Below are positions 21,999-34,064 of a stretch of DNA of 64,000 nt, one piece after another. A program made the position numbers and the translations under genes. Each line of letters opens with the position of its first letter. The stretch's first letter is position 1. Under the pieces are notes generated by a model. That model ran no database searches. It worked only from the letters and a program-made list of their open reading frames with translations, and was not told the origin of the DNA. The DNA is taken from positions 3,752,802 through 3,816,801 of the forward strand of contig JALMQS010000068.1 of the NCBI GenBank assembly GCA_024734495.1, given 5' to 3'. The DNA is from Forficula auricularia. Lineage: Eukaryota; Arthropoda; Insecta; Dermaptera; Forficulidae.

Positions 21999-22430
21999 CA
22001 GTAGAACGTCCTGATTAATTGTGACCTGACCCTGTCCGGATTTTGAAAAGAACCAAAAAAAAAGGTCGTTTGAGTTCATAATAAAAATAAAACTTGCTAA
22101 AACCGTTAATAAATCACTTTAGTGGTTAAATAATTGGAGCAGATAAATATTTATTTCTAATTAATATGAACTTATAATGTATTTTAATGAAAGAATGTAC
22201 ATATATATGTAATGTACAATATGTACATACATATGTATTTACAGAATACTATACAGTTTATACATTGTAAGAGGTCTTAAAAAAATCTGTTATTGATTTT
22301 TGAACTGCAGTAGTGGTCGCATCAACGCTTTTGTTTGAAAAATTAATATGTATGTATGTATTTACTTAAACTTTTTTTTACCGGAATCGAATTCGGATTA
22401 TCGACGGTCCGGATAATCGACGCTGTACTG
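21999..22430. mobile_element. pogo/Tigger-like MITE with TA TSD
   Basis: Left end CAGTAGAACGTCCTGATTAA and right end (complemented) CAGTACAGCGTCGATTATCC are of the pogo type (CAGTAGAACCTCGATAATCC-like). TA flanks both sides (21997-21998, 22431-22432). It is 432 bp without transposase. Confidence 0.8.
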
Positions 22431-22432
22431 TA

Positions 22433-22470
22433 TATAATTTCGAAACTTTGACATTCATCATCAGTCTTTT
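22433..22470 (-). ncRNA. Hammerhead-like core disrupted by the pogo MITE
   Basis: Minus strand: CTGATGA (complement of 22458-22464), a weakened stem II, GAAA (complement of 22438-22441), then the MITE begins where the cleavage site would follow. Core present, substrate part displaced by 432 bp. Confidence 0.5.
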
Positions 22471-22589
22471 TAATTAGAAATATTCTATCTGTTATTTCTC
22501 ATGGGTTCAAAAACCAGTTTGGATGAAGTAGTACATTCGTTTTGTTGTAATGGCAAGCTGGCTACTCAACAAAATAATATTTCTAATTA

Positions 22590-22636
22590 AAAAGACTGAT
22601 AATGGATTTCGAACCTACGAAACAATAGTCTCTAAC
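22590..22636 (+). ncRNA. Hammerhead-like core with G8-to-A change
   Basis: CTGATAA at 22596-22602 instead of CTGATGA; GAAAC at 22619-22623, loop AATA, GTC at 22628-22630, then TC pairing with GA upstream. The cleavage triplet is intact but the G8 catalytic base is lost. Confidence 0.5.
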
Positions 22637-22702
22637 AATATAATTTTAAATATATGTTTATTTACATCAAGCAGAGGACACCCTCATTGATTTCTCCTTA
22701 TG

Positions 22703-23991
22703 TAACTAACAGCATTGTATTGATACGATGTTACACTAGGTTTATATCAGCAGATGTCATCTAAATTTTACTACATTTTGCCTAACAATGCCTATATTAT
22801 TCACCAACAAAGATTGCCAGTATAAAAAAAAGCATAGGTGTATTTTTACCAGCAAGGAAGGATTCTTATCTTTTTGTCCCTTGGAAAGAGACAACGTGCC
22901 TGGAAAGACAACCTGCCAGTGATAAGGTCGTCGTCTTCCATCCACCAACTGTTCACTTATTTGAGTAACATCCTCCGCACATTATGTTCCCGTGTTCCAA
23001 TCCCTCCCTGCCATTACTTCTTCATCCCCTAGGTCATTTTTCCACCCTTCGCTACTCTCAACACTTCCGAAATTTCAATTTGGCAAATTGTTTTTGTTGT
23101 TACTAATAACAGAAAAAAAGATCTACTTATCTAAATTAGATTAGATGCTATTAATTTGTTAAAAAAAAAAAATTTAGGGCTATAAATTCACACATAAATG
23201 TGTCTTGATTTAATTTGCGATGTATTATATGAATAATTTATAAAGTGGGGGTTGGCAGAGGAGACGATGGGGTTGACATATGTGACCTATCAAAATAGAA
23301 CTGAAAAATATTTAGATATATGCATTCTCTCACTTTATTGAATAAATATTATGATGTTCTACCCCTTCGAAAACACTCATTCTGATTTAATAGTAAATAT
23401 CCATGATTAAATTATAATCTCATTTCGAAATACTCTCATCTTTTTTTTATCTTATCATAAATATATTCGTATATATATATGACATCCCTTTTGAATTGAG
23501 GTGTTAGAATTGAATTTTTTTCAAGAAAAAAAGTTACAACTTAATTACAATTTGAATAATAAATATTTCAATTTCCAATTCATAATCAAGCAATGAAAGA
23601 AAATAATTTGAAATTTGAATTGCGATTAAATTAATTGCTAATTTCATTCATATCTCTCTCGGTCTATCTCTTTCAATTGATTTGAAACACGGGCAATGTT
23701 GAATCTGTGTATAGAGCAAGTTAGCATAGTGAAATATATTATACAAATGGTGATGATGGTGGACATTTTTAATGGACGCCTCATCAAATACACAATTAAA
23801 AATGAATATCACACACTCAGCTTGATAATCGACTAATGGTAGTGCTCGAAGAACAAAAAATGACGTTTGAACGACATTATAGGCGCTCCGTGCTTGGCTC
23901 AATCTCCAGATCTTCCTAAATGTGTAAATTCAGAATTTATTTAAGTCTAAAATCTAATTAGTTCTTTGTGATTAAAATACAAAAATTTTGT
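22703..23991. other. Unassigned sequence
   Basis: No recognised domain in ORFs at 22757-22948, 22838-23032 or 23648-23902. CGCTACTCTCAACACTTCC at about 23049 resembles the recurrent TGCTACTCTCAGCA motif. Confidence 0.4.
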
Positions 23992-24179
23992 CACTAGATT
24001 AAAGTGACCAGACGTCCCACATTTTGGTTTCTTGTCCCACATCGAAAATGCCCCCCCCCCCTCCACAAAGTGTCCCACAATGGATAATATTTTGTCTTTT
24101 GGATTAAAAAAAAATTATATTTATTGAGTGGATATTGATGAGGCAGTCCAAAAAAAGAAGATAATTTATACTATTTTTT

Positions 24180-24392
24180 TATTCATAAACCGACGTTTCG
24201 CCCTACTAGCAAAATAGCTGTATAATTTTAGGTTATACAACTGTTATGTTGTATTGATGTTGTATAAGCGTTATGGAGCACTTATAAAACAGCAACAAAA
24301 CATAAATGTTATATAACCTAAAATTATACAGCTACTTTGCTAGTTGGGCGGAGGCTATTTTCCCTCCTTCTTCAGGGTTTTGAAAAGTCTGT
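24180..24392 (-). ncRNA. Split hammerhead-like sequence with giant stem II
   Basis: On the minus strand CTGAAGA lies near 24385. After a small AGGAGG/CCTCC hairpin comes GCCCAACTAGC, which is complementary to GCTAGTAGGGC some 180 nt on, and GAAACGTCGG follows directly. Formally this is a hammerhead whose stem II has become a long palindrome. It may simply be an insertion into an old ribozyme. Confidence 0.35.
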
Positions 24393-24574
24393 GAAGGAAA
24401 TCCAATGAGACATTCTCCTCTGTCTCCTCTTTCAGTGGCAGTAACAATTATATATTGTATTTCAATCTCAGCAGAATTATAATGTAGTAACTACACTATC
24501 AGTTCTCCAAAAATTACTCCAACCTTATATTTATTAATTATTTATATTTTTACAAAATCGATGTTGGGATTTAG

Positions 24575-24618
24575 CGACACTATCGCCCGTCTTCAGACTT
24601 TTGTGATCATCAGTGCAG
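24575..24618 (-). ncRNA. Two adjacent decayed hammerhead 5' boxes
   Basis: CTGATGA (complement of 24607-24613) and CTGAAGA (complement of 24590-24596) occur 10 nt apart. The second leads into GGGCGATAG.., and TAAATCCC stands where GAAAC would be expected. Only the 5' boxes are convincing. Confidence 0.25.
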
Positions 24619-25591
24619 GGTTTACGTATAAGATACACAACCTATAGCTAAGGGCCCCCCCCCCAAAAAAAAAAAAAATTGTACGAGTGAGTAATTATCA
24701 TATATAGGTACTTAAATATACTGCAACATTATTTTTTCCAATGCCTCACATCGGAAACGTCCCATACTCTTCACCCAATTTAGATAATAAGCCTTTGTAA
24801 TTGTGTCTTTTAAAAGAACTTTTGTTTCTTTTTACCAGTTTGCATTTTTAAGTTTATTATAAATAAAAATGATTTTAACTTAAAGATTTATTATTTCAAT
24901 ATCTATATACTTCTTAATTGTATTTCAGTTTACCCTCTAGGTATCCGAAAATCATATTTGGCACTGACATATAATATCTGGACTTATAAAGAGCCCCATA
25001 TCTCAAATAGCTTAGGGCCTTTTCAAGTCTAATGAAATTTATGCGCTTGCTAGGCTACAGCAAAACCAGATGGTTAGCATTATTGCCTTCTATTTAAAGA
25101 GTTCTAAAACAATATTTCTCTTAAAATTATATTTTTTTGTCTACTGATAACTGTTCAAATGCCCAAATGTCATATGCTTTGCAATGGATAAAGTAGAAAT
25201 GTGGAAATGACTTTTTTGCAGGGTAGTCATACCCTTAACTGATCTGCTAATTTAGTTTCCTAAATATCAGGGGCTCCCATTATACGAGGTTTAGCTATTA
25301 AATGACGGGACTGTGCTTAGAAACGTTGAAGGCTATATTGCAAATGAAGTGCAATATCTTCAAAACTTGTGAGGATTTTTGTAACAACATATCACAAAAT
25401 GATGAATTATTGAAAAAAGTTCGTATTTCATCGGAAAATTACAAGAGATTATATCTTTATTTGTTATGTTGATATTTTAAATTTATCTATGACTGCTCTT
25501 ATTCCATTATGGTTTATAATAAAATAATTATCTACATACAGATTCAGGTCCCACATTCCATTGTAAAACATCTGGTCACTTTACACTAGAT

Positions 25592-26362
25592 CGAACTTCT
25601 TCTAAGGTTCCGATCTCGAGAATCAAAACCCAGACACATAGAGAAATAATAATGCTTGAAAAATATCTTTTCCTTGTTTTAAATATTTCTAAACTCAAAT
25701 AGACAAGAAAAATGTTTATTGAATTCAATAATCCGGCCATCTTTCAAGCTGTTCACGCCAAGAATACCGAGTAATTAATAAATCTATTTATCACGCAATA
25801 GCTTCCAACTTGTTGTTTCAAAGAGAAAAATCTTCTAGCTATTTAAAATAAATTTATTTGAATGTAAAGACAAAGCACAAAGTTTTGTGTATTTTAAAAT
25901 TATTCAAGAAGAATAAGAAGCACGAGAAGAGTATTTGGGATGGCGATAAGCAACACTTCTAAGCTTAATGAAACAAAACATCAAACAGTTGAAGGGAGAA
26001 AGATACCCACCCCTTCGGGTCCTTTTGCTTAACTCTTCTTCTCCAAACCCTGCTCTTCATCCCCCTCTCACCCCATAAACCTTCCCAAACATTTCTCTCT
26101 CCATCGAATGCTTTCAAAGTATAAGGGACTAATGGAATTGATTTAGATTTATTCTCACCCCCCCCCCCTCCACACCTCTTATTTTTACTTTCATCTCCAC
26201 TTTCCGATCGTTTAATTAAGTAGAACATTTTTTACAGAAGTATTTTTTTTCGTATTTAGATTAGTTCTAGGGTCAATCTCTTTGGAATGACAACTTTAGC
26301 TCAATAGCAAAAACTGTTGCATGTTAGCTTTCTATTCAGGTCCAGACGCTATTTACGGTCAC
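25592..26362. other. Unassigned; C-rich run
   Basis: A pyrimidine-rich patch (about 25995-26175) including a C run at 26157-26168. The minus-strand ORF at 25965-26228 is its purine-rich shadow. Confidence 0.4.
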
Positions 26363-26893
26363 TTAAGGAGGTTCTTTCGCGACAATCCACGCCAAAAGTT
26401 TTAGCCTCTTAACCACCCTATAAATATGAACGGAACTAAAATTTTAGGGTAATTTTTTTTATCTGACTATCCACTCACACTACGAAATCTCTATATAGAT
26501 ACACACATACTTGCCGGTCGTTTCCAAGCCATTGTGCTTATCCACTAAAAATAGTCGCCCAAATATGTTTTTTTTTTTTTTTTATCAAAACTACGTGTTA
26601 AATAATTTCATTTTTTTTTTTTAAGTTACTCCAAATAAATTATTCTAACAAATATTAGTTTTTCATCAAGATGGTGAAAGTCCTTCAATGAAAAAAAAAA
26701 TAATAATGATCAAATCCCCACCCTTTCCCTATCTATCTATGTTAAAAATGTCATTTTTAATTGCAATTATTTCATGTTTGGTGTGGTAAATCGTCTTCAA
26801 ATTTTAACAGTATGTGTATAATGCTTTTAATGACTTATATTCCAAGTTTCAAAAACTTCTTGAATTTTTGCATTTGTGAAAAAAATACCTTAA
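26363..26893. mobile_element. TTAA-flanked MITE, copy 1 (531 bp)
   Basis: TTAA at 26363-26366 and 26890-26893 bound GGAGGTTCTTTCGCGACAAT... and ...ATACC. The body is about 85% alike to 53954-54471 (shared AAAAGTTTTAGCCTC, TATGAACGG, TCGTTTCCAAGCCATTG, AGTCCTTCAATGAAAAA, TCTTCAAATTTTAACAGT). TTAA targets suggest piggyBac-type transposition, though other superfamilies also use TTAA. Confidence 0.85.
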
Positions 26894-27059
26894 CTGCTTA
26901 CGGGTTCGAGCCCCGGGATATCCTTTTGCATATTCTAATATTTTTCCTTATTCTCTAATTTTATTTTTAATTATATGAAACTAAAGAATTGAGCATGTTT
27001 TTTTGGAAATAGTTGGAATGTTTTTCAAAAAATCAATTCGGGTTAAAAACCAATGTATA

Positions 27060-27763
27060 TTAAGGTAGTTGTTTCACCATATGGGGTTTCTAAGGGATTT
27101 TTTTTGAAATTTAGACAGATTATTATTTAAATATTTCTGCATCAATTGGTGGCAAAACGAAATTTATGAACAGTAATATATTTCCGGAGATATTAAATTC
27201 CAAAGATAGAGTTTTTCAGATTCTTATACATTGCACTATATGGGACATCGGAAAGTTTACATACATATTTAATTATAATTAAAAAACTCTTCTTACCATC
27301 TTTATAAAAAACTAAACCAACATTAAACAATAACTAATACAATTTTTAAGAAAATTTTAATTCATAGTTACAACACAGTTTCTGAGATAATAATGAATAA
27401 ATAATGAAAAATGTATAAAGAAAAATTTACACTAAAAACAATCTGGAAACAAAGCATTTATTTAACCTAAAAAGTGGATTAACTTTAGTACTTTTTGACG
27501 TTTTTTCGCTTCAGCCATTATCGCAACAGCTTTGAATCGCTTATTAAGAACTTTTTGTTTTATAAATCTCCCTTTATAATGTACTTTATCTGAAATTTCT
27601 ATGATAAAATATATACAAGCTCGGACAGTGTTGTCAAACGAGCACGGGATTGGCTAGTAGTGGTATATAAACAGCAAAAAGTTTTGAGTTTATGAACTAT
27701 GAATCCTTATTGTATGTGCTATATACTCTAGCTGCTAGTATTGTCGTGAAACAACTTCCTTAA
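27060..27763. mobile_element. TTAA-flanked MITE of a second family (704 bp)
   Basis: TTAA at 27060-27063 and 27760-27763. Ends are GGTAGTTGTTTCAC and, complemented, GGAAGTTGTTTCAC, close to the GGTAGTTCTTTCGC ends of the other family. The body is unrelated. No transposase. It lies 167 bp from the copy at 26.4 kb. Confidence 0.8.
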
Positions 27764-27766
27764 GAG

Positions 27767-27950
27767 AGAAAGAATTTAATTTTTAGGACAAAATCTAGGA
27801 TTTCAGTAGAAATATTTTAATATTGGTATATCAGAGGGAATTCATCCCTTCAGGAGTTGAACCTGAGAATTAACATGCTTTCCGGGCAGTTAGCTCAGTC
27901 ATTCTCATAGATTTTGTTCCAAAAATTAAATTCTTTCTTTCTTAAAATAA
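27767..27950. repeat. Family B tRNA-like hairpin
   Basis: GAAAGAATTTAATTTTTAGG at the left matches the complement of CCAAAAATTAAATTCTTTC at the right; AAAATCTA/TAGATTTT also pair. The apex has GGAGTTGAACCTGAGAATTAA and GGGCAGTTAGCTCAGTC, which look like complemented T-arm and D-arm fragments of a tRNA. Confidence 0.6.
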
Positions 27951-30060
27951 ATGTTTTTTTGTTTTTTTACTGAAATAAGTGAAAATGAGACTTTTAATCT
28001 GTGCATGGTCAAAATAAAACACTTCGATTTATATAGGATTGTAATCTCCTTTTAAGGAAGAATTTCATTCGACCTACTTATTTTCAATGCTTAAAGAGAA
28101 TAGGGAATTCGATTAGCGGAATAAGAAAAAACATGCAACTAGAACATTATGTTCTGGTTAAAAACAAGAATAATGAGTGATCAAATATTTGACATTTTTT
28201 CCCTTTTTGAGTCTATTATTGAAACGATATTAATTTGCGTGATTTAAGAATAAATATCGACTATTATGACTTACAACGAAGTTATTTTTCAAATACAACG
28301 TACTTTGACATTAGAATAAAAGTTGTTTGCTTTCTGAATTGACAAATTCAATGAACTATACCTACACTATAAATAACATTATAAATAACAAAGCTTAAAA
28401 AAAGAAATGTTAAAATAAGTGATTTGTTTAACTACGATTAAATTAGTTGTAGATCAACTTAGTCTTACCGTTTTCGGACAGTTTTCGGCCATTTTTAGGT
28501 ACAACTTAAGATGTATGAGCGAATTGACTGTTAGCTGATTTGACTTGTGGTCAAAGATATCCATTATAAATAAAAACTAACCTGAGGGGAACCAACCCGC
28601 TTAAAGTATAAAAATCGCTCAGCAAATTAGTTGTGAAAATAACAGTTGATTGCTCATCCTATTAGTAGTAAAGTATACTAATATAATTGTAAAAACTCAC
28701 TGATCTAGTTTAAATACAGGAATTCGTTTTGTTGGGTGTAAACATGTTGACTTATGTTTAATCTCAAATCAATTCGATTCTGATTTTTAAAATGATCTAT
28801 TGTCGTGTAAATTCATCAGAATGAAATGAACTGATTGCTAACACTGATATAGTAAAGTAAAAAAAATAAGTTTCCTAATAAATGACTTTTCTTATCAAAC
28901 ATATGTTTGAAAAAAAATATATATTATAATATAATAGTAAAACATCTTCTCGCTCATTAGTTGAAAAAAAAATGTATTCAAATCGAACTACAGTGACTTT
29001 TCATTCAAAATTAAAAGTTAAAAAAAATGCAGAAGTAACATATGAAAGTTCAAATTGCTGATACTAGCGGAGTTAAGATTTCTAAAGAAAACACGAAAGA
29101 TTTTCATCTATTGAATCTGAGGTGTTAAGGATGATTGTATTATATGTTAGAAGGGTTGATTCCCCCCCCCCCCCTCAAAAATTGAACCCGAATGCTAAAT
29201 GCCTTGCCTGAAATTAATATCGACAATATGAACTCTTATATTCAAATCGGGAATAGTCATTCGATTTCCTTTCAATTTTTGAAAATGTTATTAAATCAAA
29301 ACCCTCCAAAAATTATATTTAAAATATATGGTCTGATTGTAATTTTAGATTTAGAATTCCTTGATGGCGAAATGTAATGATGAAGATTAAATAAATTTTT
29401 GCTTGAAAAATTACAAAACAATCTGATTTGTTTCCCTCTTATAACAATTTGTAAGTGGTTCTTGCCACTACGCAGTCTCGTGGCCAAAAATATAACTAAA
29501 CTTCAAAATTGAGATGCCGAAGAATATTTAAATAAACACTCAATATTGCATAAGATAGTAAACCCCAAACTAAATAATCTATCTTGTTTGTTTGTTTGTT
29601 TTTAATAATTTTAATTTAATAAAAATAAATATGACTCGAATGTGTTAGTTTTTATTTTGACCTCCAGTCAGCGCTGTTTACCAACGGACAGATACAAATA
29701 GTGAAAAATTCAAAATATACCTCTATATTTATAATATAACTCCATATTTTATACATCACACCCGAGGGAGCAAGTAATAGGGATAGTGTACGTTAAAACA
29801 CCAGATTGTGTCAATATATCGTAATTTAAGTATCAATAATTATAATAAAACGTGATCTAAAATATGAGTATAATAATTTTAGGATTTCGAAGAATATCAT
29901 GCTTCTACTTTTCAGATATATATAGCTAAAAAGCTATATATATTTCTTGCTCCCGAGATTTATCTATTCAGTTTTCTGACTTCTAATTCTGTCTCTTTCT
30001 CTCTATGCCCACGAGCATCTAATTTGAAAGTCATTATCAGCAGATATCGATAGTATATAA
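27951..30060. other. Gene-free AT-rich region
   Basis: Contains a family B scrap with a 13-nt C run (29150-29200). Otherwise A/T-rich; ORFs at 29192-29377 and 29296-29487 overlap on opposite strands and look random. Confidence 0.45.
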
Positions 30061-30395
30061 TTCATTTCGTTCGGGCATATAAAATTTGAATGGTAAGTTG
30101 GCCGAATCTGAGCAAAGCACGTTATTGGTACTGAACAGTGGCAGAGTCCCAGTCCCAATCAGCGGCCGAGCGCTCCCGTCGGAGATGTTTTCTAATCATT
30201 ATCTGATTAAAAGTTTCAAGCCCCACGTCTAGTTGGTCCTGAGGGCTTTTGCTCTCTCTATCTGGTCTCATCCCCTGGTCTACTCCGCCAACAACAGCCA
30301 GAGTTGGTTGTTAAAAGGACTTGTTGTTGTCCCCGTGCGCACCAATCCGTATCTGTCTGTGGGACAAAGTTAGAAATCCCCGTCGATTCCTTTCT
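30061..30395 (+). promoter_or_regulatory. GC-richer island, candidate promoter or 5' exon
   Basis: A TATAAA-containing GCATATAAAATTTG at about 30077, a strong donor-like GGTAAGT at about 30091, then about 280 bp much richer in G/C than the flanks (CAGCGGCCGAGCGCTCCCG, CCCCGTGCGCACC). It is not part of any repeat seen in the window. It could be a first exon or regulatory element of a host gene. No protein can be read, so this is only a candidate. Confidence 0.25.
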
Positions 30396-31219
30396 AATAT
30401 ATCTATATATATTATATAAATCTAAAAAAAAAAGAATCCATGTTTATGCATATAGCGACCCAATGAGCAGATAATAAATTGAACAAACTAACAAATGAAA
30501 AACAAAATTAATTTCCTATCGAATGATGTTTTTTTAGTTTACTTTAACTATCATAATGAAGCTATTACATTCGCTTTCGGGATGTCCAATGTTTGAGGTC
30601 TTCTATCTCCAAAACTATAAAAGCTAATTTCACTGAATCTAGAGAAATATAACGTTTTTTGTAGATGTCAGAAGCAAAACTCAACCAAAAATTCATTGGT
30701 TGTTATGTTTCTGTGTGTGAACTCTATCTCAGCATCAGCAAGCCAAAGAGCAACGAAATTTGAATTTAAGCTAAGAATCAGTGAGCAGCGGTATGGTAAG
30801 CATTTGGTCTAAATCGACATAATTCTTGTACCACCTTACTCAAAAGTTGGTATTATTTTTTTCTCAATAAATATTCCTAAGATTAAAAAAAAACTGTCCT
30901 TAACGAGGATCACAAGCTCTTTGATGTGTATTCATTATCTCGGTTGAAACACTTTCAAGAGCTTACTATATGACACGTTTTTGATGAACTAATTGGAAAG
31001 AGAAAAATTTGTAAGTTTATTTTAAAGAAGGGAAGTGAAAATCATCTAGGGCACACACGCTGATGATTACACCCCCTTATAGTAGGTATAGCTTGTATCT
31101 TTATCTGTATGCTGGACAGAATCTTGTAATCGAATTTGGATACACTTTTAGGTACTAGAATTTACATACACACAGATTTGCGATGAAAGTATAATACTTT
31201 CTAAATATTGTTAGAGTTC
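30396..31219. other. Unassigned sequence
   Basis: Nothing identifiable on either strand. Confidence 0.4.
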
Positions 31220-31224
31220 GTGGC

Positions 31225-31500
31225 TGTGATGAAACTGTACTAGATGAAGAAGGAGGTATCAGCCAAAGATGGAATCACTGGGTTCAATAAAACACCTTTA
31301 ATAAAACGTTTTGGCCTGAATTTTATTTGGCCATCTTCAGTTAATTAGGAGTTATACACAAAATGCGGTACACATATGTGATCGAACCAAGCCTTGTCAA
31401 AAAAAAAAAAAAAATTAGCTTCATGTAAATTTATAACGTGCCTGGACCCAAAAGTTTCAGAATGAAAATCTTTGGCTGATACCTCCTCCTTCATCTAGTA
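31225..31500. mobile_element. Inverted-repeat element around a hammerhead-like core
   Basis: TAGATGAAGAAGGAGGTATC followed by AGCCAAAGAT (left) is complementary to 31465-31500. The interior holds a single minus-strand core and a poly-A-like run (31399-31413). Only the outer 35 bp pair, unlike family A. Confidence 0.6.
31297..31345 (-). ncRNA. Hammerhead-like core with G12-to-A change
   Basis: Minus strand: CTGAAGA (complement of 31334-31340), T, GGCC...GGCC stem II, then AAAACGTTTTATT where GAAACGTT is expected. TTAA upstream of the core can pair with the TTATTAA region downstream. Decayed at one catalytic position. Confidence 0.5.
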
Positions 31501-31549
31501 TACTTTCTAAATTCCAGAAATCAATTCAGAAAAAAATAATCCCTAGAGT

Positions 31550-32045
31550 TAGTTAACTACTAAATCCGAGCTATTATGGATGATTTTTATTACTTGTCAG
31601 AAAGGTTGTATTCACCCCCTCGGGAATTAAACTTGATTGCCAAAAACCAATCCAAGCCAATGATTTAACCTCCGAGGCAAAACTAATATGACATAATTAT
31701 ATAACATGCGCAAAAATGTTTACTCAACGATTTAATCATCAGCATTAAAAAATTTGGTGGTTAAAGGATTCTAAATCTAAACATACAATCATAAAATATG
31801 ACAAATATTTAGACGTTTTAAAATTTTCAATTGAAATACTATTTCTTGAATGAAAATAAAAATTCAAATTGCCAATATTAGCTGAAGCTGAGATTTCTAA
31901 AGAAAACACTAGAGATTGTCGACTAGTAAATCCGAGCTATTATGGATGATTTTGGGATAAATACAACCTTTTTAACAAATAATAAAAATTATTGGTAATA
32001 GCTCGAATTTAGTAGTTGACAATCTCTTGTGCGTTTTTTTTAAAA
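31550..32045. repeat. Family B hairpin pieces
   Basis: CCGAGCTATTATGGATGATTTT occurs near 31566 and again near 31931; at 31985-32030 the complement-like ATTATTGGTAATAGCTCGA and GTTGACAATCTCT close an inverted repeat with AGAGATTGTCGACTAG (31909). CCCCTCGGGAATTAAAC at 31616 is the tRNA-like part. Confidence 0.55.
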
Positions 32046-34064
32046 GTGTACCATATTTATCTATTTTAATTAAAATAAGAGCACATACTTTGATTTTTAG
32101 TCTTGTTTGAATGGAACTTTTTGTGTACTAAAGAAAGTATTATCTACTTTTTAGTTCATTTTGAAATAATAATTTTTTTTTTTTTTTTAATGCAATCGAA
32201 AGCAAGAAGGGGTGCGCCAGTAAAGATGCAGCTTCTATGGATCTCGAAAGACCCTTGCATTACCGAAGAGAAGGGAAAGTTGATTAAGTGAGAGGGTGTA
32301 GTCGTAGGTGTCTATGCACCCCGGTTTTGAAGGTTTGAAGATTATAGGTGCTGGGAAAGATGGAGGCTGGGAGAGAGTTCCAGTTCCTTGAAGAATAATG
32401 TTGTAATTAAAGCTTGAGAACTTTTAGATTAAAAATGTATTAAAATAAACACGCTTTTATTTTCAGTCATGTGTACATGAAAACTTTTTAAATAGTACAG
32501 AACAAAAATACTTTCTATTTTATTTACTGAATTATGAAATAAAAAACGTTTTTTTAACCTAAACGTCGGCACTTGATGCAAGAGCAAGATTTTGGTTAAA
32601 TATTTTATTCTATAATTACAAATGACGTACACAATATTAAGAAAAAACCCATTAACAATCTTTTAGTTTTCCCCAATAACACACAGGGTGATGAAAGCAA
32701 TTTGACTGTAAATATTTGAACATCACACAAAATTGAAGAAGGTCCTGTAACTAAAAATTAAGCACACAACATGTTTCTTAATTTAGGTGAATGTACGAAA
32801 ATTGTTGCTCTCGATTTAAAAATATTAAAAATCAATTTTTAGAAATTGAAAAGGAGAGGTAGAGATTCAATATAAATTATAGAAAAATTAATAAATAAAA
32901 ATTTGAGAGGTAAAAGAGTTAAAGCTACTGGATATTAATTATCGACTTTTATTATTTTCACATTATATTCTATATTGAATGTTAAACTGTAAATTATTTT
33001 TTAATTATTAACAAGAACATGTCATTTTATATTAATTTTGAAAATTGATTACCTATAAATTGATATATTTTTTTGTTTTTTTATTTTAGGTAATAACCTA
33101 ATAACTACACGAATAATGATTTGGCTACGAAGATGATTGCATAAAATATTATTCATAACACGTCTTGGGCTATTGATATTTGGATTAATTGAAATAATTC
33201 ACACTTCACTAAAGTAAGTGCAAATTATTAAATAGATTCTTCAATTGGTGTACAACAGCCATTGACTACATCATAATTTATTTATTATTTATTTTTACAT
33301 TTGTAATAAGACTAATATTCATAAAATAGGTTTTATTATATCAAATCTTATTATTTATATCAAAAGTGATTTTTTGGAAATAGCTAAGATAGACCAGGAA
33401 AATTAAAATTCTGCTGGCCAATAAATAAGCACAAACTGAAAACTTGAAATTTCCATTAAAAAAAAAATAGTTTTTATTAATTCCCTTTTTTGTTTTTCCT
33501 TTCTTTTTTGAATTCAAAGTAAAAAAAAAAAAAAAAAAAAAAAATAATATGAATTTTCTGTTACATTCTATCTCCCTCTTTCTCACTCACCTCTCTCTCT
33601 CTCCCTTTAGCTTTTCCAATTCTCTCTCCTTTTGTTTAGACATAATTCCAATTCTGGATTCCCCAATGTAAATATTTTATTTGAAAAAAAAGTTCAGGGA
33701 AAATCCTACTTTATTAGTTTCTTTTGAAATCTCTTTTTAAATATTAGAATTTCGCTATTGTGTTGTTGCTGTTGCTATTGTTATTTCCATGGTTCTATAT
33801 TAAATATCAATATAATATACATATAAAACATTCTTTGAATTTATGAACATTCAATGAAATTCTATTAATTTTATCATCCAATCAATCATAAAGTGAAATA
33901 CTGGTTATGATATAGGTATGATACAATTGTGAAAAGTATAAACGTTCAACATTTATGGGACTCTATTATTTATTAATAAAATAAAAGTAATTTTCAAAAG
34001 TATTATATTATTAATTTCAGAATGTGAATTTGATTCTATTTTATATTCGATTTATTATTATCGA
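32046..34064. other. Gene-free AT-rich region
   Basis: Two more copies of the TTAAAATAA..C..CTTT.ATTTTTAGTC motif (about 32065 and 32437) are seen. ORF 32103-32291 has no domain. A 24-nt A run lies at 33521-33544 and CT-rich microsatellite at 33584-33604. Confidence 0.45.

Larger units (their letters stand above)
21947..22702. mobile_element. Hairpin element with two hammerhead-like cores (family C), interrupted
   Basis: Left end CATATGGAGAAATCCATGAGG and GTTGTCCTCTGCTTTATGTA are answered at the right by their complements (TACATCAAGCAGAGGACA, then GATTTCTCCTTATG). Inner arms share AGACTGAT..TG and TAATTAGAAATATT. A pogo-like MITE sits inside the left arm at 21999-22430, splitting the left ribozyme from its cleavage side. 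Confidence 0.75.
24000..25583. mobile_element. hAT element, 1.58 kb, 8-bp TSD, no intact transposase
   Basis: Starts TAAAGTGACCAGACGTCCCA and ends with the complement of TAAAGTGACCAGATGTTTTA. CACTAGAT is duplicated exactly at 23992-23999 and 25584-25591. GTGACCAGACGTCCC is a common hAT terminus. The interior holds a hairpin with split ribozyme (about 24170-24395), further degenerate cores, C runs at 24050 and 24655, and a mariner-like end scrap (ACGAGGTTTAGCTATTAAAT) at about 25284. No hAT dimerisation domain could be read. Confidence 0.85.

Noticed and set aside
28800..28830. TCATCAG (CTGATGA on minus) followed by CGACAAT
   Set aside because: Core 3' box is GACA, no stem II pairing, no repeat context.
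31735..31760. TCATCAG near TTTACTCAACG
   Set aside because: No GAAA box and no credible stem II.
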